Source: Leeuwenhoekiella parthenopeia (GTDB lineage: Bacteria; Bacteroidota; Bacteroidia; Flavobacteriales; Flavobacteriaceae). From it: a DNA stretch of 64,000 nt. The notes under the pieces were generated by a model. It did not search any database. It was not told where the DNA came from and worked only from the letters and a program-made list of their open reading frames with translations. The translations under genes and the position numbers were made by a program. Shown piece by piece: positions 1 to 8,464 of this stretch. The stretch's first letter is position 1; each line of letters opens with the position of its first letter. The stretch covers positions 62,001 to 126,000 of the forward strand of contig NZ_JAJGMW010000010.1 of assembly GCF_020782115.1 (NCBI RefSeq). Direction: 5' to 3'.

Positions 1-53
1 CCGAGTTTTACAGGCGTTACGAATCTGAAATTCAAAAAGAATTTAAAGTCTAG
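1..53 (+). CDS. Possible C-terminal end of an upstream gene (partial)
   Basis: An open frame enters from the left edge and stops at TAG 51-53. The last residues read EFYRRYESEIQKEFKV, a charged helical tail typical of a cytoplasmic C-terminus. A hairpin repeat starts 5 bases after the stop, as expected at a gene end. The family cannot be recognised from 17 codons. A second frame also crosses the edge but runs on into the hairpin, which makes it less likely. Confidence 0.4.
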   Translation, partial: EFYRRYESEIQKEFKV

Positions 54-57
54 CCAA

Positions 58-88
58 GACCTCGCAGGTTTTAAAAACCTGTGAGGTC
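58..88. repeat. Dispersed 31-bp hairpin repeat, possibly also a terminator
   Basis: The arms GACCTCGCAGGTTT (58-71) and AAACCTGTGAGGTC (75-88) pair over 14 bp with one G-T pair and a 3-nt loop. From memory, near-identical GACCTC(G/A)CAGGTTTT hairpins are scattered between genes in many Flavobacteriaceae. Here it lies just after the stop at 53 and could end that transcript. Confidence 0.65.
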
Positions 89-123
89 TAAATAATAATA
101 GCAATAAAAATAACAATAGCTTT

Positions 124-1713
124 ATGAGCACCATACAACGCGATATGTCTCTTACCGGCCAGCCGCCGGCTTCTATAAACGCCATTCAAAAACTGGGCAC
201 TGCTCTTGGAGTGGTGGGCTTATTAATTCTGCTTCTGGCGGCCTTTAACATCAATTTTCCGGAAAAACCGCTTTGGCTTAGTATTGCGCTCGGCAGTCTG
301 TTTGGCGGAATCCTAATCTTTACTTACGGCGCTTACTCCGGCAAGCACGAAGGCATTAAGAATGACGGTGTCTGGTTTAAGTCGGTTTCCAGCAGGGGAT
401 TTTTAGCCTGGGTTGCAGGTCTGGCTTTGACAGGATTTTACATCATCCTTTATTTTAAGGCAGGATGGTTAGGTCTTAATACTGAAGGTGACAATACCGG
501 ACTCATCGCGCTTTTTGATCCGCTGAGCAGATTATTGAGCGGTAACCCTGCAAGCCAATGGTTTGTGTACGGTACGCTCTATACCATCGCTATACTGGCT
601 TTTGGGATCAAATTTATCTGGAAATACCGCCACAACCGTTATGAAAGGCTGCGCACGCTGAGCGTGATGTTTTTTCAGACCGCTTTTGCCTTTCTGATTC
701 CCGAGTTTATGGCGAGGCTCAATTCAGAGAATTTCAATCTGCCGTATTATGATTTAAAGAATATCTGGCCGCTCAATTACTACAATTTTGAGCAGTACCG
801 CGTCAACGATTTTATCTCTGCCGGAAATGTAGGTCTTGCTCTTTTGCTTTTCGGGATCGCTTCCATCTTTGTCATTACCCCTATTCTCACCTATAAATAC
901 GGAAAACGCTGGTATTGCAGCTGGGTTTGCGGTTGTGGCGGACTAGCCGAAACTGCCGGAGATTCCTTTAGACACCTCAGCGACAAAAGCACTTTTGCCT
1001 GGAAAGTAGAGCGCTGGGTGGTGCACAGCGTTTTGGTTTTTGTGGTGGTGATGACCACTGCGGTGGTTTCAACCTATCTGGGTTACGATGCTGATAAATA
1101 CTGGCTGACTAAAGATGTATTCCTTATTGGCGTAGCAGTTTTTCTCACCCTGCTTTTTGCCGGAATATGGTTTTTTAAAAAGGAAGAATTAAAACAGGAT
1201 GCCCGTTACGGGGCTATTGGGTATCTGGTAATTGTTTTGGCATTAAGCGGTATTCACTATTCCAGCGGAAGCACTCTTTTTCTAATTCCTGCTGAAACGC
1301 TTCGCGACTCCTATGGTTTTTTAATAGGTAGTATTTTTAGCGGGGTAATTGGCACAGGCTTCTACCCCATTTTTGGCAACCGCGTGTGGTGCCGTTTTGG
1401 ATGCCCTATGGCAGCGATTTTAGGATTGCAACAGCGCTTGTTTTCAAAATTCCGAATTACCACAAACGGCGGTCAGTGTATTTCCTGCGGAAACTGCTCG
1501 AGCTATTGTGAGATGGGTATTGATGTACGCGCCTATGCTCAAAAAGGCGAAAACATTGTACGCGCCAGTTGTGTGGGTTGTGGGATCTGCTCTGCCGTTT
1601 GTCCACGTGGCGTTTTAAAGCTTGAGAACGGAGCAGCGGATAAACGCATCAACAGTCGCGAGATCCTTCTGGGCAACGATGTGGATTTAATGGATTATGT
1701 TAACCAAAACTAG
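124..1713 (+). CDS. Membrane polyferredoxin-like 4Fe-4S protein (NapH/NosR/YccM type)
   Basis: This 529-residue integral membrane protein probably passes electrons across or along the inner membrane. Several hydrophobic segments flank two cysteine patches typical of the NapH/NosR/CcoG group: YCSWVCGCGG near residue 265 and WCRFGCP near 423. The C-terminus is a two-cluster ferredoxin domain, with CISCGNCSSYCE near 452-463 and CVGCGICSAVCPRG near 483-494. In the first cluster the usual CP is CE. ATG 124 is the first start after the upstream hairpin and gives the expected length. The electron donor and acceptor are unknown, and no redox partner is visible downstream. A partner could be the partial gene to the left. 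Confidence 0.8.
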   Translation: MSTIQRDMSLTGQPPASINAIQKLGTALGVVGLLILLLAAFNINFPEKPLWLSIALGSLFGGILIFTYGAYSGKHEGIKNDGVWFKSVSSRGFLAWVAGLALTGFYIILYFKAGWLGLNTEGDNTGLIALFDPLSRLLSGNPASQWFVYGTLYTIAILAFGIKFIWKYRHNRYERLRTLSVMFFQTAFAFLIPEFMARLNSENFNLPYYDLKNIWPLNYYNFEQYRVNDFISAGNVGLALLLFGIASIFVITPILTYKYGKRWYCSWVCGCGGLAETAGDSFRHLSDKSTFAWKVERWVVHSVLVFVVVMTTAVVSTYLGYDADKYWLTKDVFLIGVAVFLTLLFAGIWFFKKEELKQDARYGAIGYLVIVLALSGIHYSSGSTLFLIPAETLRDSYGFLIGSIFSGVIGTGFYPIFGNRVWCRFGCPMAAILGLQQRLFSKFRITTNGGQCISCGNCSSYCEMGIDVRAYAQKGENIVRASCVGCGICSAVCPRGVLKLENGAADKRINSREILLGNDVDLMDYVNQN

Positions 1714-1729
1714 TTTAAAACAAATCGGT

Positions 1730-1737
1730 TAACTTTG
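1730..1737 (+). promoter_or_regulatory. -7 promoter element TAACTTTG
   Basis: The element matches the Bacteroidota consensus TAnnTTTG and ends 19 nt before the ATG at 1757. No clear -33 TTG was found at the usual distance. Confidence 0.45.
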
Positions 1738-1756
1738 ATAACCTAAAACACGAATT

Positions 1757-1969
1757 ATGATATTAGGAATGGTAGGCCCCTGGCAAATTTTATTAATCCT
1801 CATTTTAGGAGTTTTCGGGCTCATCTTACCCCTTATCGCGCTGATCGATATTTTGCGGAACGACTTTAAGGGTAATAACGATAAGATCATTTGGGTGCTG
1901 GTTGTTTTATTCTTCAACATCATCGGATCTATGCTGTATTTCGCTATGGGCAGAAAGCAACGGGTTTAG
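1757..1969 (+). CDS. Small two-helix membrane protein with PLDc_N domain
   Basis: The 70-residue protein has one hydrophobic helix (about residues 7-30), a short loop with IDILRNDFKGNNDKIIW, and a second helix ending in MGRKQRV. This arrangement, with conserved D and N residues before the second helix, is typical of the phospholipase D nuclease N-terminal-like (PLDc_N) family, common as stand-alone small proteins in Bacteroidota. Such proteins have no catalytic HKD motif, and their role is unknown. It has its own -7 element at 1730, so it is probably transcribed separately from the polyferredoxin gene. Confidence 0.75.
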   Translation: MILGMVGPWQILLILILGVFGLILPLIALIDILRNDFKGNNDKIIWVLVVLFFNIIGSMLYFAMGRKQRV

Positions 1970-1978
1970 TGCTGAAAA

Positions 1979-1992
1979 GCTTTCGCGAAAGC
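1979..1992. repeat. GCTTTCGCGAAAGC palindrome, copy 1
   Basis: This is a perfect 14-bp palindrome in the short gap after the PLDc_N gene. The same 14-mer recurs exactly at 9780 and 29741, inside coding sequence, and with one mismatch at 44885. Confidence 0.85.
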
Positions 1993-2122
1993 GCAAAAAA
2001 TAAGGCGCAGATCTCCACCCGCGCCTCAGCTAACAAATCAATACTAAACAAACATTAATTACCATACATACGGACGAATTGCCGTCCCGGTTTTCTAATC
2101 CCTGTTAAATTGAGCCCAAAAG

Positions 2123-2152
2123 AAAAAGCAGAAACCGAAGTCCCTGCTTTTT
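2123..2152 (-). terminator. Terminator of the fasciclin operon
   Basis: The arms AAAAAGCAG (2123-2131) and CTGCTTTTT (2144-2152) form a perfect 9-bp stem whose A/T flanks serve as a U tract. It lies 25 bp beyond the minus-strand stop at 2177. Because the flanks are symmetric it may also stop plus-strand transcripts. Confidence 0.7.
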
Positions 2153-2176
2153 CCCCTAATCAAAATTTAAACAACA

Positions 2177-3205
2177 TTATAAGGTGGGCAATAATACCTG
2201 ATCAATTACGTGTACAATTCCGTTAGTAGTTTGTACATCGGGGATTACCATATTTGCGGGAGTTGCATTACTAATTCCTTTTACAGTTAAAACTCCGTCA
2301 GTAAACGCTCCAAGAGTTACATTTTCACCTTGAAAAGTCGCCACAGGACCTTGATTCATTTCCGGCGTGAATTTCTCATTTGCGGTATCTGCAAAAACGT
2401 GATAAGCTAGTACTGTGGTAACTAAATCTACTGGAAGTTTTGTTATATCAGAAGGCATACCTGTATAATCTGCTCCTAATAAACCGTCATCAGCAACAGC
2501 CGGATCACCACCAAGAAGGGTTTTAAATGCTGCGTCAGTTGGCGCAAAAACAGTATAGCTAGCAGCAGGATTACTTAATGTTTCAACTAAACCGGCGTGA
2601 ACTACTGCTGCCACTAGAAAAGTAAGCTCTGGATTCTTAAATACATTTCCGTCATTTAATGCTAAAGCTGTCTGTACGACATCAGCACCCGAGGCAATCA
2701 TCACCTTATCGATCACGTGAACCGTTCCGTTTGAAGCCGAAATATCGGTAGCCAAAATCTCTGAACCATTGATGTATAAAGTGCCGTCACGGTTGATAAA
2801 GCGTCGTGTAGGTCCTAACAATGAAGAAGCTGTACCACCATCCATTATAGAACCACTCAATAAGTTTCCATCAGAAACGTGATACAATAAGGTGTTCTTT
2901 AAAAAGGGTTGTTGTAAAACACCTAAAGTGGTTTCTTCTAATCCCAAACGTGCAAAAGCATCGTCTGTAGGTGCAAAAACCGTAAAGTCTCCTGAAGGAT
3001 CCCCTGCATTGCTATTGCTCAAAGTTACCGCAACATCACCCAAAATGGCCGCAGCTTCAAGCGTTGTAAAAGCGGGATTCGCTACAGCGATAGCTGCAAT
3101 TGACGCCGGCTCATCTTCATAAGCTGAGTCGGTCTCACACGAAGTGGTCAAAACGGTACCTAAAAACGCAAGCGCGATACCGGTATATTTATATAAATTT
3201 TTCAT
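2177..3205 (-). CDS. Fasciclin (FAS1) domain surface lipoprotein, two repeats
   Basis: The 342-residue protein starts with a lipoprotein signal ending TTSC, so Cys23 should be lipidated. Two FAS1 domains follow, at roughly residues 35-170 and 185-342. Each carries the hallmark TVFAPTDDAF or TVFAPTDAAF block early and a VHVIDKV or VHVIDQV block at its end. FAS1 domains mediate adhesion or weak ligand binding at cell surfaces. The gene lies 41 bp downstream of an outer-membrane barrel gene on the same strand and is followed by a terminator, so the two probably form one surface-protein operon. The ligand is unknown. Confidence 0.88.
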   Translation of the reverse strand: MKNLYKYTGIALAFLGTVLTTSCETDSAYEDEPASIAAIAVANPAFTTLEAAAILGDVAVTLSNSNAGDPSGDFTVFAPTDDAFARLGLEETTLGVLQQPFLKNTLLYHVSDGNLLSGSIMDGGTASSLLGPTRRFINRDGTLYINGSEILATDISASNGTVHVIDKVMIASGADVVQTALALNDGNVFKNPELTFLVAAVVHAGLVETLSNPAASYTVFAPTDAAFKTLLGGDPAVADDGLLGADYTGMPSDITKLPVDLVTTVLAYHVFADTANEKFTPEMNQGPVATFQGENVTLGAFTDGVLTVKGISNATPANMVIPDVQTTNGIVHVIDQVLLPTL

Positions 3206-3246
3206 GATATTTTATGTTTTATTGAAATTAATTATCGGTATCGATC

Positions 3247-4128
3247 TTAGAACGAATAGGTTACACCCCAGTTAAAGCCGTCTGCATCTCCCAGGTTACG
3301 CCCTTCAATGTAGTTAGCATATCCGCCGGAAACACCAATGCCCTTATAAACAGGTACATACGCATTAAAGCCGATACGGGTATAGTTTACACGGGTCGCA
3401 GGAAAGAATCCGTTAAAGCCCTCTCCTAAAATATCCACGCCGCTGTCGTCAGACAATTGATTGGCGATATACGCATCCAGATAAAATTTAGAAGCAGCAT
3501 AACCCAGCTTGAGTTCGCTTAACAACGCGTTAGGAACGCTGTTGCTGCGCAGGCTGTAGCCTATTTGCCCGGTGGCAAAAATCCCGTTGTTGTGCTTGTA
3601 GTTTGCAATCGCAAGACCGGCGATGTCTGTAGAACGGTTACCTATCGCGATAATCGACTGTAGGCCTTCATCTGCCCGGTAATCACCTAAAGGAGTTTCA
3701 ATACCCGCCGCAGCGATAAAATTGATCATCCCATTAGGAGTGGCAGTAGAAGCAAAACGGTATTTTGCATACAGACTCACGTCCTGTACGCCTTTGCGTT
3801 CGTTTTCATAACCTAGATTATCTAAGGTTTCGGGTGTAGCTTCTCCTTCTGACTTAATATAAGGAAGGTTAAATACCAGATTGAAGTTATCTGAAATTCC
3901 ATATTCAGCATATAAGGAATAACTGGTGGTCTGCACCTCGTTAAAAACCGGCACACCGTCTACCTTTTGCGGTACCAGAAATACCTCATCGTATTTTTCC
4001 GAAGAAAAAGAGGCTGTAATGCTCCCTTCTCCCTTCGCCTTCATAAAGCCGCTTACCGGACTCTGGGCAAGCATCGTAACAGGAAGCATTAAAAGCGCAC
4101 CTGCCAGCAATCGTAAATTTAAGTTCAT
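3247..4128 (-). CDS. Outer-membrane beta-barrel protein, partner of the fasciclin lipoprotein
   Basis: The chosen ATG (4126-4128) opens directly into a signal peptide, MNLNLRLLAGALLMLPVTMLAQ. The longer reading frame back to 4188 would add a Lys/Arg/Cys-rich stretch that does not fit a signal peptide. The 293-residue product has alternating aromatic and polar strands such as SYSLYAEYGISDNFNLVFNL and ends in SF, as outer-membrane barrels do. It is the first gene of the operon, with the FAS1 lipoprotein next. No substrate motif is visible. It could be a channel or a structural anchor. Confidence 0.7.
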   Translation of the reverse strand: MNLNLRLLAGALLMLPVTMLAQSPVSGFMKAKGEGSITASFSSEKYDEVFLVPQKVDGVPVFNEVQTTSYSLYAEYGISDNFNLVFNLPYIKSEGEATPETLDNLGYENERKGVQDVSLYAKYRFASTATPNGMINFIAAAGIETPLGDYRADEGLQSIIAIGNRSTDIAGLAIANYKHNNGIFATGQIGYSLRSNSVPNALLSELKLGYAASKFYLDAYIANQLSDDSGVDILGEGFNGFFPATRVNYTRIGFNAYVPVYKGIGVSGGYANYIEGRNLGDADGFNWGVTYSF

Positions 4129-4284
4129 CTTTTTTGTTTTTGGTTTACAGCAACACATACGCTGGAATCTCCTGCGCGGTTTTCCCAATTTTTTGTTAAA
4201 GAACCAAAAGCACTTTATTCTCGTATACTTAATGCCTCACACCCGGTGTCAGGTACTTTTATTCATTCAACTTAAAGACGGCAA

Positions 4285-4755
4285 ATGATTTTACGACTGA
4301 TAATTCTTTTAGTGTGTGCGGTAGGTTTTTCGCAAAGCGGAAAACACTACAGCAAAACCTATTATGAAAACGGAAACCTCAAAGCCGAAGGCTGGTTGCT
4401 CAATGAATCAAAAACCGATTACTGGTATTTTTACAACAGGGATGGAAACCTTAATGCCAAAGGATCTTATATTGATAATAAAAAGAATGGATATTGGTAT
4501 TTTTACGCAGCAGACGAGCAACTGCTTAAAGAAGGGCATTATAAAAATGATGAGGCTGCAGACTGGTGGATTTTCCACAGACCGGGCGGCATTTCAGAAA
4601 AAGTACAATTTAAATACGGCAGCCGTCAGGGTTATGCCTTAATCTATAAAAATGGGACACTTTTTAAGGCAGAACGGTATAAAAATGATATTCGTATCGG
4701 CTCCTGGACCAGTGTTTCGCAATTTAAAAAAGATAACCCTAACGCCCGATTTTAA
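4285..4755 (+). CDS. Secreted MORN-repeat (YwqK-like) protein
   Basis: The 156-residue protein has a short signal peptide (about residues 1-17) and then four or five MORN_2-type repeats of the form YYENGNLKAEGWLLN, FYNRDGNLNAKGSYID and so on, each with an aromatic pair and a central Gly. In Bacteroidota these repeats occur in periplasmic or surface proteins, often called YwqK-like antitoxin components without proof. The stop codon overlaps the start of the next gene (TAATG), which indicates translational coupling to the glycosyltransferases. The exact role is unknown. Confidence 0.7.
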   Translation: MILRLIILLVCAVGFSQSGKHYSKTYYENGNLKAEGWLLNESKTDYWYFYNRDGNLNAKGSYIDNKKNGYWYFYAADEQLLKEGHYKNDEAADWWIFHRPGGISEKVQFKYGSRQGYALIYKNGTLFKAERYKNDIRIGSWTSVSQFKKDNPNARF

Positions 4756-5444
4756 TGTATAACATCAACGTAATCATACCGGCCTTTAACGAGGAAGACT
4801 CCATAGGCCTGGTTGTGGGCGATATTCAAGACATCGTAAGCGAAGTCATCGTAGTGAGTAACAATTCTACAGACGCCACCGAAACCGTAGCAACTGAGGC
4901 AGGTGCCACTGTGCTGGCAGAAACCAGACCCGGCTATGGCTATGCCTGCCTCAAGGGAATGGACTATATCGCCGCCAAATCTGAAAAGCCAGACATCGTG
5001 GTCTTTCTGGACGGGGATTACAGCGACTATCCCGAGCAACTCAAGGAACTGGTGGCTCCTATTATTGAAAAAGACCTAGATTTTGTCATTGGCGCCCGGG
5101 TAAAACACCTGCGCGAAAATGGCAGTATGACTTTCCCGCAGCGCTTCGGCAACAAGCTTGCAACTACCCTGATGCGCTGGTTTTTCAATTCCCGTTTTAC
5201 GGACCTGGGACCCTTTCGCGCCATCAAATACGACAGGCTTTTGGCTTTAAATATGGAAGACAAGACCTACGGCTGGACGGTCGAGATGCAGCTCAAAGCC
5301 CTGCGCAAAAACTACAGTTATGTAGAAATCCCTGTAAAATACCGCAATCGTATAGGCGTCTCTAAAGTTTCGGGAACCGTTAAAGGTGCTATATTTGCCG
5401 GTATAAAAATTCTGGGTTGGATTTTTAAGTACAGTTTTAAATAA
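4755..5444 (+). CDS. Family 2 glycosyltransferase (dolichol-phosphate mannosyltransferase-like)
   Basis: The 229-residue GT-A enzyme begins INVIIPAFNEEDSIG, the usual nucleotide-sugar binding strand. It carries FLDGDYSDYPEQ, where DGD is the metal-binding DxD, around residues 88-99. There is no membrane helix apart from a weak hydrophobic C-terminus. The family transfers sugar from a nucleotide donor to a polyprenyl phosphate or lipid. The gene overlaps both neighbours by one base, so it belongs to a tight operon with the MORN protein and the next, membrane-bound GT2. It probably makes or extends a lipid-linked sugar. Donor and acceptor cannot be read from the sequence. Confidence 0.8.
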   Translation: MYNINVIIPAFNEEDSIGLVVGDIQDIVSEVIVVSNNSTDATETVATEAGATVLAETRPGYGYACLKGMDYIAAKSEKPDIVVFLDGDYSDYPEQLKELVAPIIEKDLDFVIGARVKHLRENGSMTFPQRFGNKLATTLMRWFFNSRFTDLGPFRAIKYDRLLALNMEDKTYGWTVEMQLKALRKNYSYVEIPVKYRNRIGVSKVSGTVKGAIFAGIKILGWIFKYSFK

Positions 5445-6916
5445 TGGAAACCGCAATCATCATTATCTATACCCTTGCGCTGGCAGTTATTTTTCTGTAC
5501 AGTCTGGCACAGCTCAACCTGCTCATCAACTACCTCAAGGCCAGCAAAAAAACAGAAAATGCTCCGGTTTTTGATTTGAATAATCCCGGGGAAGTTCCTT
5601 TTGTGACCGTACAGCTCCCGCTTTATAACGAACTCTACGTCGTAGAGCGTCTGCTCGACAACATCGCGAAACTGGATTATCCCAAAGACAAACTTGAAAT
5701 TCAGGTCCTTGACGACTCTACCGATACCAGTCTCGAAACCACCCGCGCCAAAATAGAAGTTTTAAAAAATGCCGGAATCCCCATAACCCACATCACCCGC
5801 ACCAACCGTAGCGGTTTTAAAGCCGGCGCGCTCAAAGAAGGGCTTGACATCGCAAAAGGCGAATTTATCGCCATTTTTGATTCTGATTTTGTGCCCAATG
5901 CAGACTGGCTGCGTAAAACCGTGCCTTATTTTAAAAGTGAAAACATCGGTGTGGTACAAACCCGCTGGGCTCACTTAAATCGCGATTACTCCTTGCTAAC
6001 CCGCATTCAGGCATTTGCATTAGACTTTCATTTTGTGCTGGAGCAGGTAGGCCGCAATTTTGGGCATCACTTCATCAACTTCAACGGTACTGCGGGCATT
6101 TGGCGCAAAACCTGTATTCTTGATGCCGGAAACTGGCAGGGCGACACCCTTACCGAAGATCTCGATCTCAGCTACCGCGCCCAGCTCAAAAAATGGGATT
6201 TTAAATACCTGGTTGATGTAGAAACACCCGCCGAACTTCCGGTTGCCATTAGTGCGGCGCGTTCTCAACAATTCCGCTGGAACAAAGGCGCTGCAGAAAA
6301 TTTTCAGAAGCTGTACGGCCGTTTGCTCAAAGACCCTTCGGTTTCTTTGAAGACTAAATTTCACAGTTTTTTCCACCTGCTCAACAGCAGTATGTTTTTG
6401 CTGGTCTTACTGGTCGCAATCCTGAGCGTCCCGGTGCTCTATATCAAAAACAACAATCCTGCATACAGTGGCTACTTCAACGTGATCGCAGGTTTTGCCT
6501 TGAGTACGCTTATTTTCTTTGGTTGCTACTGGGTGACCTACAAGCGCATACACGGGGGCGGTTTCAAGAATTTCATCAACTACATCGGGATGTTTTTTAC
6601 CTTTTTCTCGATTGCGATGGGCTTTAGTGTGCACAACTCGCTGGCTGTTTTAGAGGGGCATTTCGGAAAAAAATCAGAGTTTATACGTACGCCGAAATTC
6701 AACATCAGCAAACTGGGCGACAACTGGAAATCAAACATCTACCTCAAAAAAAGCCTTTCACTCAACACGCTGCTGGAGACTTTACTATTCCTTTATTTTG
6801 GCTTTGCCATTTACAGTGCTGTTCAATTGAATGATTTTGGACTCATCCTGTTCCATCTGATGTTATTTGCAGGCTTTGGTTTTGTCGCTTTTAAGTCTAT
6901 TTTTTCACGGGTTTAA
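5444..6916 (+). CDS. Membrane GT2 glycosyltransferase, cellulose-synthase/ceramide-glucosyltransferase-like
   Basis: The 490-residue enzyme has an N-terminal helix (about residues 3-27), a cytosolic GT2 domain and three to four C-terminal helices. All four motifs of this class are present: DDST, the DxD in IFDSDFVP, TEDLDLSYRA, and the QxxRW motif as QQFRWNKG. This class makes beta-linked glycans or glucosylates membrane lipids. ATG overlaps the previous stop (TAATG), so it is translationally coupled. A single GT2 domain without a PilZ domain argues against a c-di-GMP-controlled cellulose synthase. A glycolipid product is the more likely reading. Confidence 0.82.
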   Translation: METAIIIIYTLALAVIFLYSLAQLNLLINYLKASKKTENAPVFDLNNPGEVPFVTVQLPLYNELYVVERLLDNIAKLDYPKDKLEIQVLDDSTDTSLETTRAKIEVLKNAGIPITHITRTNRSGFKAGALKEGLDIAKGEFIAIFDSDFVPNADWLRKTVPYFKSENIGVVQTRWAHLNRDYSLLTRIQAFALDFHFVLEQVGRNFGHHFINFNGTAGIWRKTCILDAGNWQGDTLTEDLDLSYRAQLKKWDFKYLVDVETPAELPVAISAARSQQFRWNKGAAENFQKLYGRLLKDPSVSLKTKFHSFFHLLNSSMFLLVLLVAILSVPVLYIKNNNPAYSGYFNVIAGFALSTLIFFGCYWVTYKRIHGGGFKNFINYIGMFFTFFSIAMGFSVHNSLAVLEGHFGKKSEFIRTPKFNISKLGDNWKSNIYLKKSLSLNTLLETLLFLYFGFAIYSAVQLNDFGLILFHLMLFAGFGFVAFKSIFSRV

Positions 6917-6922
6917 GTATAT

Positions 6923-7025
6923 GGGCGCCTGTTTTCGGGCTTTTGGCCCGCAAACACCGCGCTTTCCGCTCTATCTTTAGGGCTTCACAGCCCTAAAGGA
7001 TGCCGCTGCAATCGCTGGCGCAGGC
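6923..7025. repeat. Dispersed REP-like element with nested hairpins
   Basis: The gap between two glycosyltransferase genes contains the hairpins CGGGC/GCCCG (6936-6950) and CTTTAGGGCT/AGCCCTAAAG (6975-6984 with 6989-6998), followed by GGATGCCGCTGCAATCGCTG and CGCAGGC. The GATGCCGCTGCAATC block next to a variable hairpin is, from memory, the signature of a repeat family scattered through Flavobacteriaceae genomes. It is much richer in GC than its surroundings. Confidence 0.65.
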
Positions 7026-7035
7026 ATTAAAATCC

Positions 7036-7043
7036 TATTTTTG
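7036..7043 (+). promoter_or_regulatory. -7 promoter element TATTTTTG
   Basis: The element fits TAnnTTTG and lies 20 nt before the ATG at 7064. It would give the GT87-like gene its own promoter downstream of the REP-like element. Confidence 0.45.
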
Positions 7044-7063
7044 AACATTCATGTGCCATACGT

Positions 7064-8464
7064 ATGCTTCAACTTTTAAAAGCCTATAAAATTCAGCTTC
7101 TGCTCGTTTTGAGTCTTCTGGCTTTTTACGCGGCTTTTGCTTACGATCTGGAACGCAGTGATTTTATAAAACTCATCACACTTTACGCAGGTTCATTTTT
7201 TATAAGCTTTAAGCTCATTCAACTGTTGAAGGTTGATTTTAAAATCTTGCTGATTTTAGCAATTCTGGTACGACTGGTATTTCTGGTTGTCATACCCAAT
7301 TTATCCCAGGATTTCTACCGTTTTTTATGGGACGGCCGACTCATCGCTCAGGGCCTCAGTCCATATCTATTAACTCCTGACGCGTGGGTACAAACAGGAA
7401 ACCTGCCCGTAGCACAGGCAAACGAACTCCTCAACGGAATGGGTTCTTTGAGCCGGCAGCATTATTCAAACTATCCGCCGGTAAACCAGTTTTTCTTTGC
7501 TCTGGCCGGTTTGTTTGCCGGCAAATCGATTTTTGGCGGGGTACTGGTTTTACGCCTGTGCATCATCGCAGCAGATTTGGGTGTTTTATGGCTTGGCCGC
7601 AAGCTGCTCAAAGCACTAAAGCTTCCACAGCATCAGATTTTTTGGTATATGCTCAATCCCTTTATTGTGATCGAACTCACCGGCAACCTGCATTTTGAAG
7701 GGGTCATGTTGTTTTTTTTATTGGCAGCCCTTTATTTACTGCATTCCGGGAAATGGTTCTTTTCTGCCGTTTTACTGGCGCTCTCTATTTCGGTAAAGTT
7801 GTTGCCGCTTCTGATGCTTCCGCTGTTGTTTCAATTTTTAATAAAGCCTGCTAGACCTTCAAGCGAATCGCAAAACTTTTGGCTCTACTTAAAAAATAAC
7901 TTTACTCAATCCCTGTGGCGACTGAGCCGCTATTACGTTGTGGTGCTTTTGGTCTTCGCCCTAAGCTTTCTTCCTTTTTTAAATTCAGCTTTGCTGGAAC
8001 ATTTCACCGCAACGATTGCGCTTTGGTTTCAAAAATTTGAGTTTAACGCCAGCATCTACTATCTCGTTCGGTGGGTAGGATTTCAGGTAAAGGGTTATAA
8101 TATTATTGAGACTGCCGGTAAAATTTTGCCGCTCGTGGTTATCGGCATCCTGGCATTGCTCGGTTTTTTGAGAAAAAACGACACTACGCTACGCGTATTT
8201 GGCGTCTTACTTTTGGGCAGCACGGCTTATTTTATGCTCTCAACCACCGTGCATCCCTGGTACATCGCCACACCCCTCCTGCTCTCGGTATTTACACGCT
8301 TTCGCTTTGCGATTTTATGGAGTTTTGTGGTAATCCTGAGCTATTCGGCCTACAAACCTGAAGGTGTGGAAGAAAACCTGTGGCTTGTTACCACGGAGTA
8401 TCTCATCCTGACAGGTTTTATGATTTGGGAGTTTGTAAAAAACCAAAAAGCAGCGGCCTTCTAG
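7064..8464 (+). CDS. Polytopic mannosyltransferase-like protein (GT87/DUF2029-like)
   Basis: The 466-residue protein has about eleven hydrophobic segments. The periplasmic loop contains QDFYRFLWDGRLIAQGLSPY near residues 84-103, the acidic loop and WDGR-type motif of GT-C polyprenyl-phosphate-dependent mannosyltransferases (GT87/PIG-M-like). The enzyme probably adds a hexose from a polyprenyl-phosphate donor on the outer face of the inner membrane. That would fit the polyprenyl-phosphate GT2 encoded upstream. Its 3' end overlaps the convergent ArnT-like gene by 4 bp. The acceptor is unknown. Confidence 0.72.
   Translation: MLQLLKAYKIQLLLVLSLLAFYAAFAYDLERSDFIKLITLYAGSFFISFKLIQLLKVDFKILLILAILVRLVFLVVIPNLSQDFYRFLWDGRLIAQGLSPYLLTPDAWVQTGNLPVAQANELLNGMGSLSRQHYSNYPPVNQFFFALAGLFAGKSIFGGVLVLRLCIIAADLGVLWLGRKLLKALKLPQHQIFWYMLNPFIVIELTGNLHFEGVMLFFLLAALYLLHSGKWFFSAVLLALSISVKLLPLLMLPLLFQFLIKPARPSSESQNFWLYLKNNFTQSLWRLSRYYVVVLLVFALSFLPFLNSALLEHFTATIALWFQKFEFNASIYYLVRWVGFQVKGYNIIETAGKILPLVVIGILALLGFLRKNDTTLRVFGVLLLGSTAYFMLSTTVHPWYIATPLLLSVFTRFRFAILWSFVVILSYSAYKPEGVEENLWLVTTEYLILTGFMIWEFVKNQKAAAF

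Noticed and set aside
4129-4188. N-terminal extension of the outer-membrane protein gene (MGKPRRRFQRMCCCKP)
   Set aside because: It would place a basic, Cys-rich stretch in front of a clear signal peptide. The internal ATG gives a normal exported protein.
4285-4755. Antitoxin role for the YwqK-like MORN protein
   Set aside because: There is no toxin gene next to it. The signal peptide and coupling to glycosyltransferases suggest an envelope role.
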